Assembly: GCA_002803225.1 (NCBI GenBank)
Contig: NXFV01000683.1
Span: 1-54,706, forward strand
Reading direction: 5' to 3'
Length of the DNA: 54,706 nucleotides
Source of the DNA: Gamarada debralockiae
Taxonomy: Eukaryota; Ascomycota; Leotiomycetes; Helotiales; Hyphodiscaceae
Position 1 is the stretch's first letter; each line of letters opens with the position of its first letter. Both the position numbers and the translations under genes were made by a program. This document shows, one piece after another, positions 1-11,426 of this stretch. The notes beneath the pieces are model-generated. The model had not been told where the DNA came from and made no database searches. It worked only from the letters and a program-made list of their open reading frames with translations.

Positions 1-81
1 TGAGAAGACTTAAAGTATGAGGACGGCTGGATTCGTTCTACAAACTTCTTGACGAAGGCATTTCATCGAGTTTTGGGATGA

Positions 82-430
82 GTTGGTTGCTCGCTGTCCG
101 ATGTAGCCAACAAGGGATCTCGCTACCGGATTTTCCATTCTTCCGATCCCAGATACGCTGGCCGAACAGAACGACCACCTCCTAACGTCTTTTCTTCAAT
201 TCTAGAGGAGATTCGTTCAGTAAGTTACAGCAATTCGTCTTCTTTTATCCTAAACTAACATTCTTTCATGAATCCAGGTACAAATTCGAGATCCCGAGGT
301 ACACGGGTATCTCAAACCTTCACGCGTCAGTATCCTCAACGCCCAATCAACTCGTTCCATCTCACGCGTCTCCAACGCGAAAAGTCGCGTGGTGAACTCG
401 TGGAGCCCGTGCAGAAAAGGCGGAAATTAA
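82..430 (+). other. possible 3'-terminal exons of an unidentified upstream gene
   Basis: An open frame runs from 82 to 219, a candidate intron at 220-277 starts GTAAGT, has a CTAAC-like branch point and ends CCAG, and the frame continues in phase to a TAA stop at 428-430. The last exon would encode a basic, serine- and arginine-rich tail. I recognise no domain and the frame is closed by a stop just before 82, so another upstream exon outside or near the window edge would be needed. It could equally be the spliced 5' leader of the serine-rich gene at 1356. Low confidence. Confidence 0.2.
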
Positions 431-1355
431 ACAAGATATCGATCAATAAACAATCCATGCACGACGCAGGAGGCTGCAGGAGGAGATGGAAGTTGGATAA
501 AGAAGGAAATTTTCAGATCGGATCACGAGGGCAGTTCTATTTCTGAATAGGAGGGGAAGACGCCAATCGCTGAATGGCAATCGCACATTGACGACACTAT
601 ATTCGAGCTCAACTATCACCAACTTACATATTTCATACCAAACTCTTATTACACGCCACGGGACGAACTTCGAGCGACGAGAAGCCGTCATTCTCAAACT
701 TCACACCGCCCCCGAAACGGATCAATACCTCGTTCCACATAGACGCCATATTTCCCCCTCTTGGAAGCATGAGGCTATGAAACCCCCTGTTCACGCTGTA
801 CTTTCCCGCCAAATCGTTGGATGGGAGTCTGCAGACGCATCAACAGCGCATGAACCTAGCTTGTAAATTGTGGCAATAAGTCCCGAAAGGCTGAAGCGCC
901 CCTTTACGATACAGCGCGGCTGCTGGCGGACAGCTCTCACGGCCAGCCAGGAATGCTTCCAGAAAATTTGCTGCCTCTCCTGAAATATCCTTTGTCCGGA
1001 TCGTCCCTTCTTCAATTAATTTTCTTCCTCCTTTTATCCCTTTTGAACAATTATTTTCTAATATTCATCATCTTCAACCGGTCTCTGCGCAGCAGAGTAT
1101 CATCGCATATCTAACGACGCAATCTACGAGGAGACGAAACGCATATACACTCATTTATACACGGTCCAGGTCGTTTTTGGGGAAACAAGCATCATCGCAG
1201 AACCTTATTAAGACCCCAATAGTCCCGCCTTTCAGTCTCCATTTCGAAAAGTCTCACGAACTTCGGCGCATTGAGGAGCAATATGATCGCCTGGTACGAA
1301 TAAATTCGAGCTTCATGGGAACGGGGATGAACCTCTACGGCAGCCGAAACCCGCC
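431..1355. other. intergenic / 5' region of the serine-rich membrane protein gene
   Basis: No supported gene. The stretch from about 1010 to 1080 is pyrimidine- and AT-rich, as is common in fungal promoters and 5' leaders. The open frames here are short, lack family resemblance and look like chance. Confidence 0.4.
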
Positions 1356-3924
1356 ATGTCAGGAGACTCCCCACCTCGAAGACCTCTCCACGAGCGCTCC
1401 GAATCCGACACAAACACTCGAGCTCTCGCAGCTGTTCGACTTGTGCCAGCAACTCCTCCACGATTGTTAGGTGAAAGGGACGATGTCTTTTTTCGAACCC
1501 CTTTGCCCACTCACCCATCACACATTCTCTCGCCTGGAAAGGGAAAGGGCAGGGATGATGCACATGCATTACAATTCGAGTTTCAACGAACCAGCAAAGC
1601 GCAAGAATCGACAGACTCAAGTGGTTCGACAACGCATACAACGCATCAGCCTCCTCAGTATGGCGACTCTGCAACAGGATCTCCCATCTCGAAGCCAAAG
1701 CCTGTCCCAAAAAAGCGACTTCACATCCACAAGGATAACAAGACCTTCTCTTTGGTCCCACAGGACGACCCCCAAGCAGTGGAAGACACGCCCATATCCC
1801 CGACCTTGTCCACTAAAAGCTCGTACAGCTTACTATCCTCTAACGCACAAAATGCGGAAGTGCGACCCAATTCCATAACATCATGCATATCGGATACTTC
1901 TACCTCTGCCGTTCCTGCTACACCTGCACCGGAGAGCAAGCTGCCAATATCTGCAGATCCTATAACCACCACCAACTCACCCTGGAACTACCAATTCGTA
2001 GGTGGTCTTCGCAAGGTGCCGAAAACTCCAGATCTTAAGCAGAAGGCTGCAGTGACGTTGGACAGCCCACTTCCACCTTTGCCGGAGTCAGAGTCAGACA
2101 CACCGGACGGACCAACAGCTGCGTCGCACGATCTATCTGCGAAACCCTCCTTTCAATCTCAGTCTACAGAGACTGCTACGACAGCTTCCGAAAATACCAA
2201 CTACAAAGTCTACCGTGACAACTCTGCCCCCAACTCTGACACAGCCCTCGTGCCACAATCTTCAAGCGACTACAATTATCAGTTACTTGGGGACCCTTCT
2301 CCAGTCTCATCTGTCATCCATCGACCCCAGACAGCATCGTCCGAATTCGAAAACTACGAGCTTCTGGGCGACCCTTCTCCTTCGGCATCTTACGTTAATC
2401 TTCGCCCCCCATCCAAATACTCCCAGGAGTCTTTGGTTGTCCCCCCTTTAAATCCACGATCTCGTCGGTCGAACGAGAATTTAGGGTATTACAAGTCCAG
2501 GTCAAGAGAATCACTTCGGACTGGATCTTTGACTTCGATCTCGACCGTTCTCAGTCAACAAGAAGCAGCTAGAGCTATTGTGGGAAGCGGATCTTTGATA
2601 CAAATACCAATACTTGCTGCGAAACCCAAAGGAACGAGTTCATGGGCGAAACCGTTAGCCAGTCACCCACTGCGGTCCCCCATGAACGAGACCCCGCATC
2701 AATGGAGCTCACAGCTGTCCACTGTGCCCTCTGTATCCGAAGGAGGGACCGATCGAGGTTCCCGAACTTGGTCAGATGACAATGGGAGGAGGAGCAGCGG
2801 CGCTTTTCAGAGCTCACAAAGTCGCCACAGTCGGCAGATGCTGAGTATCAGCTCCTCACTTGGAGCAGAAGAGGCAGGACCGAGGTCGAGAAGCGATTCA
2901 TTGGAACTGCCTCAGCCGGCCTTTGCCCGAAATGGGCAGCGCAACTCTTCAGTTCGAATCGTTGGAGATCAGGATGAACATGGCGATGGGATTACGGATA
3001 TGCAGGATTTGCGGAGATGGCCATCCAGAACTCGACTGTCGGGATTTTACAGCGTGAATTCTTCTGATAATGGACGGACGAATACCATGCGCTCAACCAG
3101 CAGCTCCAGAGCCAACAGCTTACTTGCCAGCACCATACCAACTTGGGCAAGGCTCTACTATGGCAGCGGAGAAAGACGGTTCTTGGGATTGGGTGCGCCA
3201 GGAAGTTCCACTGAAGGGAGTGATAGTCGAGCCAGTTCGTTCCGCAGTGGATCGCCTAATACTGATCATTTTCCTTTGAGTATATATAGCCCGAGACGGA
3301 GACCGCGTGAGATCAATGCTTATGGCGGACATTCGGATCGAGGATCAATGGAGATCACTCCTGCGCCTCAACTTGGGAGCGATGGGCGGCTGATTCATGG
3401 TCCTTATTCGAGGCGGCTCAGAACATGGAGCATGTCGAGTATCTGGTCTCCACATCTGCGTCTTGACAGAAGAGCAACACGGCATAGTATCTGGGAACCT
3501 CCTTCCGTGAGTTGGTCCACAGAAGGCGGCTGGTTTGGACGAAGAAATATACAGATAGTAATGTTTATTGTTGGGTGGATTTTCCCGTTTGGTAAGCTAC
3601 CCCTTCCTGATTCCTTCTCACAGTTTGCTGACTATTCCATTAGCTTGGATGATTGCGGCTTTCTTACCACTGCCTCGGAATCCGATGAAAGAGATGCGCG
3701 AACGAGACAACAGCACCAGTAATCTTTCCGAGGGTCCAAATGACTACACCCGTCAGTTTGGCCCTATGGATGAAGCGAGATATGAGAGCGCCAAATGGCT
3801 AAGAACGCTGAATAGATGGATGTCACTGGTGGGGGTTTTGATTATTGCCGTAATAGTTAGTGGGCCCCTTGATATTATGAGATCTCGTGGACTAATGCGA
3901 GGTAGATCGTCTTGGTTGTTGTAG
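1356..3924 (+). CDS. serine-rich protein with C-terminal membrane segments
   Basis: Two exons, 1356-3591 and 3644-3924, joined across a 52-nt GTAAGC...TTAG intron in phase 1, give 838 residues. The first in-frame ATG is used. The long N-terminal part (about 1-730) is low-complexity, rich in Ser, Thr, Pro and Arg, probably disordered and cytosolic. It carries a twice-repeated LLGDPSP motif at about residues 310-316 and 336-342. A hydrophobic segment at about 731-753 spans the splice junction and a second lies at about 804-820, so the C terminus is probably a membrane hairpin. Proteins of this build are annotated in other filamentous ascomycetes only as serine-rich proteins. The role is unknown. 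The splice restores the first membrane segment and the conserved-looking tail, so the model is well supported. Confidence 0.85.
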
Positions 3925-5289
3925 GGGTTAGAGAGGGGTGGTGATCCGCCCCCCGTTCCATCAGCCTTACCATTCCTTTAACGACTTTCCTTCGAAATTT
4001 CCCTACCACCTACTACCTACCATCTACCATCATTTTACAATAATTTCCTTTTATCTATCATGAAGTCATCACACGCTCGGGCGGCAACCCAAATCTGCTG
4101 CAAAATGTACATTATATACGCTTCACGATTACGACCAGATGAGATGTCGACGGCTTTCTGCACTATACCCTTTGTTTTATGGGACAACGTATTGCTTCAG
4201 CATAGATAGATTATCTGCTGGATTTAGAGTGTAGGATAGATTGGCAGAAATTCTAATTTACTGAGTTCTAACAAGTTGATGGCCAAGCTTCACTTGCGAA
4301 CTCTCACGGAGCATCTTAACATGCTCTCCTTGAATGCTGCCTTTTACGTAATACATATGTCCTCTCCCAAGAACATGCCGTACTTGCACTTATGGCACCT
4401 TGGAAGATTGAAAGAATACCGAAATTTGGGGGACCTTGTCCATCAGTCCGCAAGAGGTTTAGGCCGCGAGTTGCGACAGTCCCTATTCATCTGGATTCTG
4501 CCGGGCGGTAAATCATATTGATCGTAGAACTTCTTTTCTTCTTTCACAACGACTCGTTGATCATCATCAAAGCCAGTAAAGCAAGTTTAGAGTGGTTGCA
4601 ACTTTGCCAAGTGAATGAAAGTTGTGCAAGACCGTTTATATTCCTAGAGATACAGAAATCTACTCCGTCTACAATCGTTGGACTCACTTTCCAAGTGTTG
4701 GGTGAGGATTCGGAGGAGTGGACACACTTGAAGGCTTTGACTGCTGGGGTTTTGGAACACTCAGGGGGGTAGACCCACGGGTCAAATATGAATTATAGGA
4801 CCTTGGTATCAATTGCTCACTCCAATTGAACGATTCATGCGCCGCTTGTGCCCGCCCTTGGATTGGAACACTGATCTTGATGAAGCGTCTGAGCTTCACT
4901 CGTTCAAGCAGACCATTTATAATCCAATTGAACTTGTTGATCAAGCTTTACACTCCCACTTCCGTATGCGTTTTCAAGCTGGCTCTCTGGCTGTTCGCAT
5001 TGGGGTATTCATGGCTGCAAGAGCGTCCCTGTTTGGGTTGTGGCAAAGGAGCCGCTAGCTACTAGAAATGCTTTGTTCTGTAATGGAAGCTTAGGTCTTT
5101 CTTACAGTTGTAATTGTCATGGGATGAAACGCAGTATTGCAGGTAGCCTCGTTCCCTGGGGGTTTCCTGAAAGTGTTGTCCCAAGCACGAGGCTGTGCCT
5201 GGATGATAAATTTCCCAGACCTCACCCCATCACTGTCTCTCTTCCATCCTATCAAAATATCTCCCTTCGCAATCTCGAATGATCTCAAA
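3925..5289. other. intergenic region without a supported gene
   Basis: Open frames of 80-86 codons occur on both strands but none shows domain resemblance, good splice partners or coding-like composition. The stretch contains one copy of TTGAACGATT at 4826-4835, a motif that recurs elsewhere in the window. Nothing else recognised. Confidence 0.4.
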
Positions 5290-5826
5290 ATGGCCCCAGC
5301 AGCTCCGAAACTGTCCCCGAATGCTAAAGCCATCATCGCGTTCTCCCTGCTGGCTCTCGCCCACGTGACGCTCATCAACCTCCCGGACAAATAGCACATT
5401 ATCACCAAACCACCCATACCCGACTACTGAATCTGGGGTCTTCAATCCAGTCTCAAGGACTGGATCAACGGAATCCAATACCTCTCTCTCCGCCCCTATT
5501 CCACCTCCCTCCAGCTAACCCATTTCCTTACCTACACATCACTGGATTCTGTAAGCCAAAATGAGATTGAAATCACTAGTTTGTTAGTAGTAGTTGTTGT
5601 TGGTTGGGGTTTTGCTTTAGGGTTGTTGAGGGATAAAGACTAGAGACGCAGTGAGAGGTTCTAGGTTGGGGGGATTGGTGTTGCGATGCTGACTTCGGGG
5701 GTTGTGTCGTTGGGGTCTACGGTGGTTTGGGGGTGTGCTCCGAGTCCGATGTATGGTTTTATTACGGGGTCTTGGAATGAGGTTTTTAGAGGGAATGGGG
5801 TGAGAAAGGAGTTGAGGAGGACGTGA
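5290..5826 (+). pseudogene. small hydrophobic protein gene interrupted by two in-frame stops
   Basis: Reading from the ATG at 5290, exon 1 (5290-5550) and exon 2 (5665-5826) are joined by a 114-nt GTAAGC...CTAG intron in phase 0 and would encode about 140 residues. The N-terminal part has a hydrophobic stretch (about residues 14-29), the middle is amphipathic, and exon 2 begins with another hydrophobic stretch and ends in a basic tail. Two stops lie in the same frame, TAG at 5392-5394 and TGA at 5428-5430, with coding-like sequence before, between and after them. Each is one C-to-T change from CAG or CGA. The family is not identified. An alternative is a spliced mRNA that removes both stops using a weak GTGACG donor near 5363. 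I judge a recent pseudogene more likely. Confidence 0.5.
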
Positions 5827-6424
5827 AGGAAACGATTGATGAGGATGTTGGGCAGGAGAAGGTGTGAAGAATACAGGGGTGTGAAAATGGATGGATGGTG
5901 TATTTTGGAGACTTTGGAAGAATTTGGGTGTTTTAAATCGTTCCTGGAATTATTGAAACCATTCCATAAGTTCTTGAATCTCTCGGCGGTCTGGAACAAA
6001 TGATTTCACTAAATAGAGCCTTGTCCTCCTAAACATGGGATAAGTTGAATACAGATGCCTTTCTCGATTGGCTGTCTGGAGATAATTTCGTCCCAAATGG
6101 GGCAACGAGGGACAGTGGACAGGGGTGCATTCGACCCCTCCATGTTGTCCGAATCAAGCATATGTCCAGGTGCGAATCAGTCGGATGTAATTCCGCTTGT
6201 GCAACGACGAAAATAATGAAGCCTAAAGTCCTTATCCAGAAACGTTCGGTTGAGTTGTTTAACGTCGCCGACTTCCTTCCAGAAGGCGTACTAAATTCTC
6301 ACATAAAATTCACCCAGCCCTACAACCATTCAACCTACCTACAAGAAGCTCAACGACCCCGCATTTCTCCGAAAACTCAATCCACCACACATCAAGTTCC
6401 ATTTCCAAATCAACAACCACTAAA
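5827..6424. other. 3' region of the broken gene and promoter of acireductone dioxygenase
   Basis: No gene supported. One copy of the recurrent octamer (as AATCGTTC) lies at 5936-5943. The last 120 bases before the dioxygenase ATG are C- and A-rich, like a fungal 5' leader. Confidence 0.4.
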
Positions 6425-7117
6425 ATGAGAGCATACTGGTTCGACAACGCTGCTGTGAGCCTCCCCTCCATCAACCCTCCCCGCAATCTCAACTAACTCA
6501 GAACTGCAGGGCGATCAACGCGAACTCCACGATTCCGGCCGCGAAGTCCCTGTCGATTACCTAGCCAAACTCGGCGTCCTCTACTACCGCTTCTCAGACG
6601 TCGCAGATGTCGACAAGCTCGCCCTCGAACGATCTTACAAGAACAGAGACGTAATTACCGTTTCGCCGGAGAAGATGGGAGATGTGTATGAGGAGAAGGT
6701 TAAGATGTTCTTTAATGAGCATTTGCACGAGGATGAGGAGATTAGGTATATTAGGGATGGGACTGGATTCTTTGATGTTAGGAGTGAGGGCGATGAGTGG
6801 GTTAGGATTCAATTGGAGAAGGACGATTTGATTGTGAGTGCTACGAGATAGGGGAGGGAAGGGTTGATGATCGTGTACTGATGAGGAGCAGATTCTTCCC
6901 GCTGGCATTTATCATCGCTTTACCACGGACAGCAAGAACGTAAGCTTACAATAGTTGCTGGGTTTGATGGTAGCTAACTTTGTTGCAGTATATTCAAGCC
7001 ATGAGACTTTTCAAGGAGGAGCCGAAGTGGACGCCTTTGAACAGAGGCCCAGAAGTCGATGCCAACCCATACCGCAAGGAATATTTGTCGGCTCGAAGAG
7101 CAATTGCAAGCTCGTGA
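6425..7117 (+). CDS. ADI1: acireductone dioxygenase (methionine salvage pathway)
   Basis: Four exons, 6425-6454, 6510-6833, 6892-6939 and 6989-7117, give 176 residues, the usual fungal length. The enzyme oxidises the acireductone intermediate of the methylthioadenosine cycle to the 2-keto acid precursor of methionine (iron form) or off-pathway products (nickel form), in cytosol and nucleus. The cupin metal ligands are visible: His81 and His83 with Glu87 in the HLHEDEE stretch, and His126 in GIYHRF. The N terminus (MRAYWFDN) and the strongly conserved [14 protein letters not shown] segment match the family. All three introns are 49-58 nt with standard borders and all exons stay in frame. The short first exon (10 codons) is supported by the conserved N terminus. 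No lesions seen. Confidence 0.96.
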
Positions 7118-7536
7118 GAGGTCAGGATAGGATCGCGAGGGTTATGAAGGTTACGAAGGTTATGGCTGTGCGTTGAGCTACTGAATAGATATCAAAGCGT
7201 TGTTTTTCTCAAAGATCGGTGACATGGCATGCTTAAATTCAACATAGCTTCCAGTCCTTCCAGTCCCAATTCTGAATATGATAATACAATAGAGGGGCGT
7301 CCAACGGTGGTGAATGATGGCTCGCCCTGACAAGGCCTTGTACTTCCATCCCTTCTCTTCTCTTCCTAAATGGAGTCGAAAGCCTGCATGGGCTTGCCTC
7401 GTGGTCGGTATATCCTTAATATCCCTTCCACTCTCAATTGCCTAACAGTACCCGCATCCTGTATCATCTCTCTGCGCCGTACTCCGTCCTGTCCAACCGT
7501 TGACCCAAATACAAATCGCCATTCAATCCCTCATGA
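7118..7536. other. convergent 3' intergenic region
   Basis: Lies between the 3' ends of acireductone dioxygenase (+) and the coiled-coil protein gene (-). The 161-codon plus-strand frame over 7370-7855 is the antisense shadow of the minus-strand gene. Nothing else recognised. Confidence 0.4.
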
Positions 7537-8166
7537 TCACACCATCTCCCCTGTCAATAACCCGTCACTTTCCTTCCAATGCGTCTCCCTGGCAATCCTC
7601 ATCCTCTCTTCCTCAGCCCTATCATGCTCCTCAATAATCCCCTCAATATCAACCAACTTCCCCATCCTCGCCTCCTTACTATTATCCAACTTCTCCCTCT
7701 TCTCCTTCTCCATCCGTTCCCTCTCCTCCTTCCCAACCCCATGCTCCATCTTCTCCTGCGCCAATCTCGCCTGGCGTCCCTCAACGCCCATCTTCTTAAA
7801 CTCCCTCTCAAACCGATCCTGCCACGGATTCCTGCCCCCATCCCCTAATACATAAGGATTTTGCCCGGAATATCCCATAATCACTACTCGTCGTACTTCA
7901 TCTAGTTTTAACAAGACGTCGAAATTGTCCCGTACGAGTGCGTATTCGTGGAGGTCGTAATCTTTGAGACCTTCGTTGCCGTCGTATGTGTACCAGATTA
8001 TTCGGAGGGTGCCGTGATTGAGGAATTTTGGGACTTGGCCGGTGACGGCGATTTTGAGTGTCGCTTTGAATGAGGACCAGTAGGAGTAGAGGTAGGATTC
8101 TTGTTCTTCGGGATGGGAATCGAAGAATATTGTTGGAGAGCCGAAATCGACGTTTGGTTCAGCCAT
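7537..8166 (-). CDS. unrecognised protein with C-terminal charged helix
   Basis: Single-exon frame of 209 residues starting at the ATG complement of 8164-8166. I do not recognise the family. Residues 1-115 look globular, with many aromatics, including YSYWSSFKATLKI and a run of Asp/Tyr near 65-80. Residues 120-200 are very rich in Glu, Lys and Arg and predicted by eye to be one long helix or coiled coil. There is no signal peptide or membrane segment. The codon composition and the absence of stops over 630 nt support a real gene. It is divergent from the dehydrogenase gene starting at 8718, with 551 bp between them. Confidence 0.65.
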   Translation of the reverse strand: MAEPNVDFGSPTIFFDSHPEEQESYLYSYWSSFKATLKIAVTGQVPKFLNHGTLRIIWYTYDGNEGLKDYDLHEYALVRDNFDVLLKLDEVRRVVIMGYSGQNPYVLGDGGRNPWQDRFEREFKKMGVEGRQARLAQEKMEHGVGKEERERMEKEKREKLDNSKEARMGKLVDIEGIIEEHDRAEEERMRIARETHWKESDGLLTGEMV

Positions 8167-8717
8167 CTCAATGCTCTGTTTGGCGGCAAGGCTTTTGAAT
8201 GGCTATTTCAGGATTGCTATGGAGTGTGCAATATTTATATCTTAGACTATGATATTATGAATGGAGTGGTAGCGATATATACCAGAGAGATTTTCTTAGT
8301 GCTGATGGTTATGTTGTGGTCAATAGAGTACAAATGATGTTACGGCAGAAGAAAAGAATGCCAAGAAATCGATCCGCCTTGAGATATGACAGAGCAGGCT
8401 ACGGATGACGGCTTTGGCTTCACATAGTATTACATCACAACACCAGCAATTGGCCAGATAATAAGGATTGATGGTGCGGTAAGAAGACTAAGCTTACGAG
8501 TTTTAAGCAATTGCCTTAAAATGACCTGCTTCAATTGAAGTCCACGCAGACCCCTGTAAATCGTCTCTCAAGTCTTGTCCCGCCTTCCAAACCCCGCCAT
8601 CGTCTTAGCGCAACCATGGAACCTGTCCTTGACAGCGTCCACAAATGAAAACAACAGAGAAACGCCAAGGTTTTATGCGCCCAATGACCGCCTCGTGCAG
8701 TAAAGGATATAAAGGTG
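8167..8717. other. divergent intergenic promoter region
   Basis: Separates the start of the coiled-coil protein gene (-) from the start of the SDR gene (+). It is AT-rich near 8200-8350. No gene or specific site identified. Confidence 0.4.
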
Positions 8718-9918
8718 ATGGACGCCCAAGACGGAGCACAGTATGAGCACAGTCAGAATGGCGAAGCCATGTCTCCTGAGAGTAGCAAGAGCAGCAAGCT
8801 GCAATTGCCCATGAGCTGTGATCCTCCGGGACCTGCGAATCCTGCTAAGCAGCTCGTATGGATTGTAAGTTGATCACGTTCTCTTCCCGTTGCTTGCACA
8901 TATGTAGTCCACTATTTTCTGACCCAATTGGCCCTGCTGGAGGTTAGAACCTCTCCGAGCGGACATCATGGATTTCAGTTGGCACAGAACTACAAGATAC
9001 TGACATCTCCAGGTCTTCGGCAGCACAGGACACATGGGACGCTCCCTCGTCCGCTCCTGCCTTAACCAAAACGACCTCGTCTGCGCCGTCGGTCGAACAT
9101 TCGAAAACAGCCTCTCATCCATGCAAAACTGGCACGAGAACTGCTTCGGCACCCTCTGCGATGTCCGCGCCCGCGAATCCGTAGCCGAAGTAATCGAGAA
9201 AACGATCAAGCATTTCGGCCGCATCGATGTGATAGCAAATTGCTCTGGCTACGGAGTCATAGGTGCCTGCGAGGACCAGGATGAACATGAGATAAGAAAT
9301 CAGTTCGAGACGAACTTCATGGGTACCTTGCATATTATACAGTTGAGCTTGCCATACTTTAGGGAGCAGGGCACCGGGAGGTATTTGATTTTTAGTAGTA
9401 CGAGTGGTGCGCTGGGTGTCCCGGGCTTGGGGCCGTATTGTGCTACGAAGTATGCGGTTGAGGGCTTAATTGAGGCGATGCTTTATGAGATTGATAGTTT
9501 CAATATCAAGGCTACGCTGGTGGAACCTGGGTTGGTGAGGAGAGATGAGCCGGATTGGGCTTCGAATCCGTTGCCTACTTGGGGACACTTTCTAATTAAG
9601 CCGGCGAGTGAGCCGTATGCGCATGCAACGAGCCCGGCGCTACATGCGAAGAGGATGGTACAGTGGTTGGGCGACAAACAGCCTACAAGTGCGGTGAAGT
9701 GTGCAGAGTTGGTCTGGCAATTGGGACATTGCTCATATCCACCGCTGCGTCTATTGCTCGGTAGTTATGCTATTGAGAGTATACGGGATCGGTTGAGGTC
9801 TATTATTGAAGAGCTGGAGGATTGGAAGCATTTGCATTTCCCAGTTGCCCCTGATGCTCAGATTGAAGAAAGGGAGGATGATGGCGAGGACTTGGGGAAG
9901 ATGGATACTGGCTCATGA
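8718..9918 (+). CDS. short-chain dehydrogenase/reductase with N-terminal extension
   Basis: Two exons, 8718-8864 and 9013-9918, separated by a 148-nt intron, give 350 residues. Residues 1-45 are a polar extension absent from classical SDRs. The Rossmann fold starts at 46, with the cofactor motif GSTGHMG at 52-58, an NCSG variant of the NNAG motif at 125-128, the serine-rich SSTSG before the active site and catalytic Tyr191/Lys195 in YCATK. The splice is strongly supported because it joins LVWI to VFGSTGHMG and completes the first beta strand. It is probably an NAD(P)-dependent oxidoreductase of the classical SDR superfamily. The substrate cannot be told. Its 3' end faces that of the derlin gene. 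Confidence 0.88.
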
Positions 9919-10077
9919 AGTATAGAGATATAGCTAGGGAATGTGGTATCTTTGAACTATTCAGATCCTGTCCGTAAGCTGCTTATTCTGCAGCCAATGT
10001 AAAATCCAACCCCCTTGCGCCAACCAAAACTGGCCAAGACTCCAACTTATGCATAACTGATTTCTTGATGCTCGTAT

Positions 10078-10877
10078 CTATCGTACTTCCGGTGCAGGTG
10101 CTGCAGCCACTGCAATCTCATTGTTGATTGCGTCTGCACTCTCCTCTCTCGGTCTTCCCTCAAATATCCGTCTCCACCACATCGGGGGATCAAAGGGACG
10201 AGAACCATTGTGTAGAGGCGGATAAACATCCGAGAAGAAATACCACACATGTCCGATCACCACCCCCATTATCTCATCCTTGGGAACTGTGCCATGTAAC
10301 ACCAGGCTAAATCCCATCAACACCCATGGCAGGTATGGAGCTGTGAAGACCAGCAGACCCAAGAAACTCAAGCGGGTATCTGGGTTGCGCCTCGACCAAA
10401 TGTAGACGAGCGTCGAGGATAATGGATGTCCGAGGAATGGCATCGATACTAATGGCGAGAGACATATCAGACATGTTGTTGCGTATAGTAATAGCCACGA
10501 GAAATGCGCCGGTGATCGACCGGATGATTCTTCGAGTAATCGTGAATATCGTGTTAGGAAGAAGACGTGGAAGACGAGATCTAATGACAGAGGACCGAAG
10601 TAGAGGAACGTTGTGAGGAGACGCCAATACTAAGACCGGGTTAAAGGGCTGTGAAGCCAAGGAGCAGATGACGTACCTGAGACTTAACAAACACAGCTCG
10701 GAAACTGTAGAATAGTTGGAATGGCGTAACAATCTGGCATTGAACCAGAGCACTGGTGAGGACCGTCGCCGTCGTCCACCATCTTGTGCAAAGCGGCATT
10801 TCCCAGAACCAGGTCTCGAGGGGGAAGCCTGCCTGTCCTCCGATTCCTCCATCGCCTCCTCCCATCATTTGATCCAT
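10078..10877 (-). CDS. derlin (Der1/Dfm1-like ER-associated degradation protein)
   Basis: Two exons on the minus strand, 10877-10677 and 10629-10078, with a 47-nt intron, give 250 residues. Derlins are catalytically inactive rhomboid-like membrane proteins that move misfolded proteins out of the ER for proteasomal degradation. Visible signatures are the WRLLTTFLYFG motif (residues 69-79, the derlin WR motif), several hydrophobic segments between about 35 and 190, and the FFSDVYP segment after the last membrane helix. A glycine-rich N terminus precedes the conserved ETWFWEMP. No clear p97-binding SHP box is seen in the tail, so assignment to Der1 or Dfm1 type is left open. It is divergent from CENP-A across 549 bp. 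Confidence 0.93.
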
Positions 10878-11426
10878 ATTGGCGGTATTTATTGAAGAGG
10901 GTGCAATTAGATCGATGGTCGATCAACTATGATGGTAGTTAATGTGTGGAAAAGTGAAGGATAGTCATTGATAGAAGAGGAGCCAAAAAGGTGATGTTGG
11001 CTTCTTTGAGGGTTACTTTATTTGAAGTGGCCAGTTTGGACGATCGATAAGCGCTACGGTGGCCGATCTACTTTTAGCCATCGGTGCAGAAAACGATCGC
11101 GACAAGGTTGCTCCTCCAGCCTCTCCTTTTGGGAGTAAACACGACATCGACGAGAACCTGCGCTGGGAACAATCTCGCTCTCAAACTCAAAACCACGTAT
11201 GCCATACTCAATGATTGACTTTTTTTTTTTGAACGATATTGACATCAGCGATTCTTTAAATTCTATCGGCGCACCGCAATCGCGTCTCGTCACCGTCTGA
11301 CCGCGTCAACTCACATTCCCAACCTCCCGAATTTTCCGCAATTGAGCCACCGCATTTGGTCGTATCCCTTAAAGAACTGTGAGACGTCGATACAGACATT
11401 ACCGCGATCACGGTCCTTCTCTCACG
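10878..11426. promoter_or_regulatory. divergent intergenic region between derlin and CENP-A
   Basis: Both genes start outward from this 549-bp stretch, so it must hold both promoters. An 11-T run lies at 11220-11230, about 200 bp before the CENP-A start. No further site can be assigned. Confidence 0.45.

Noticed and set aside
7370..7855. 161-codon plus-strand frame
   Set aside because: Antisense shadow of the coiled-coil protein gene on the minus strand; low-complexity Leu/Pro/Ser content.
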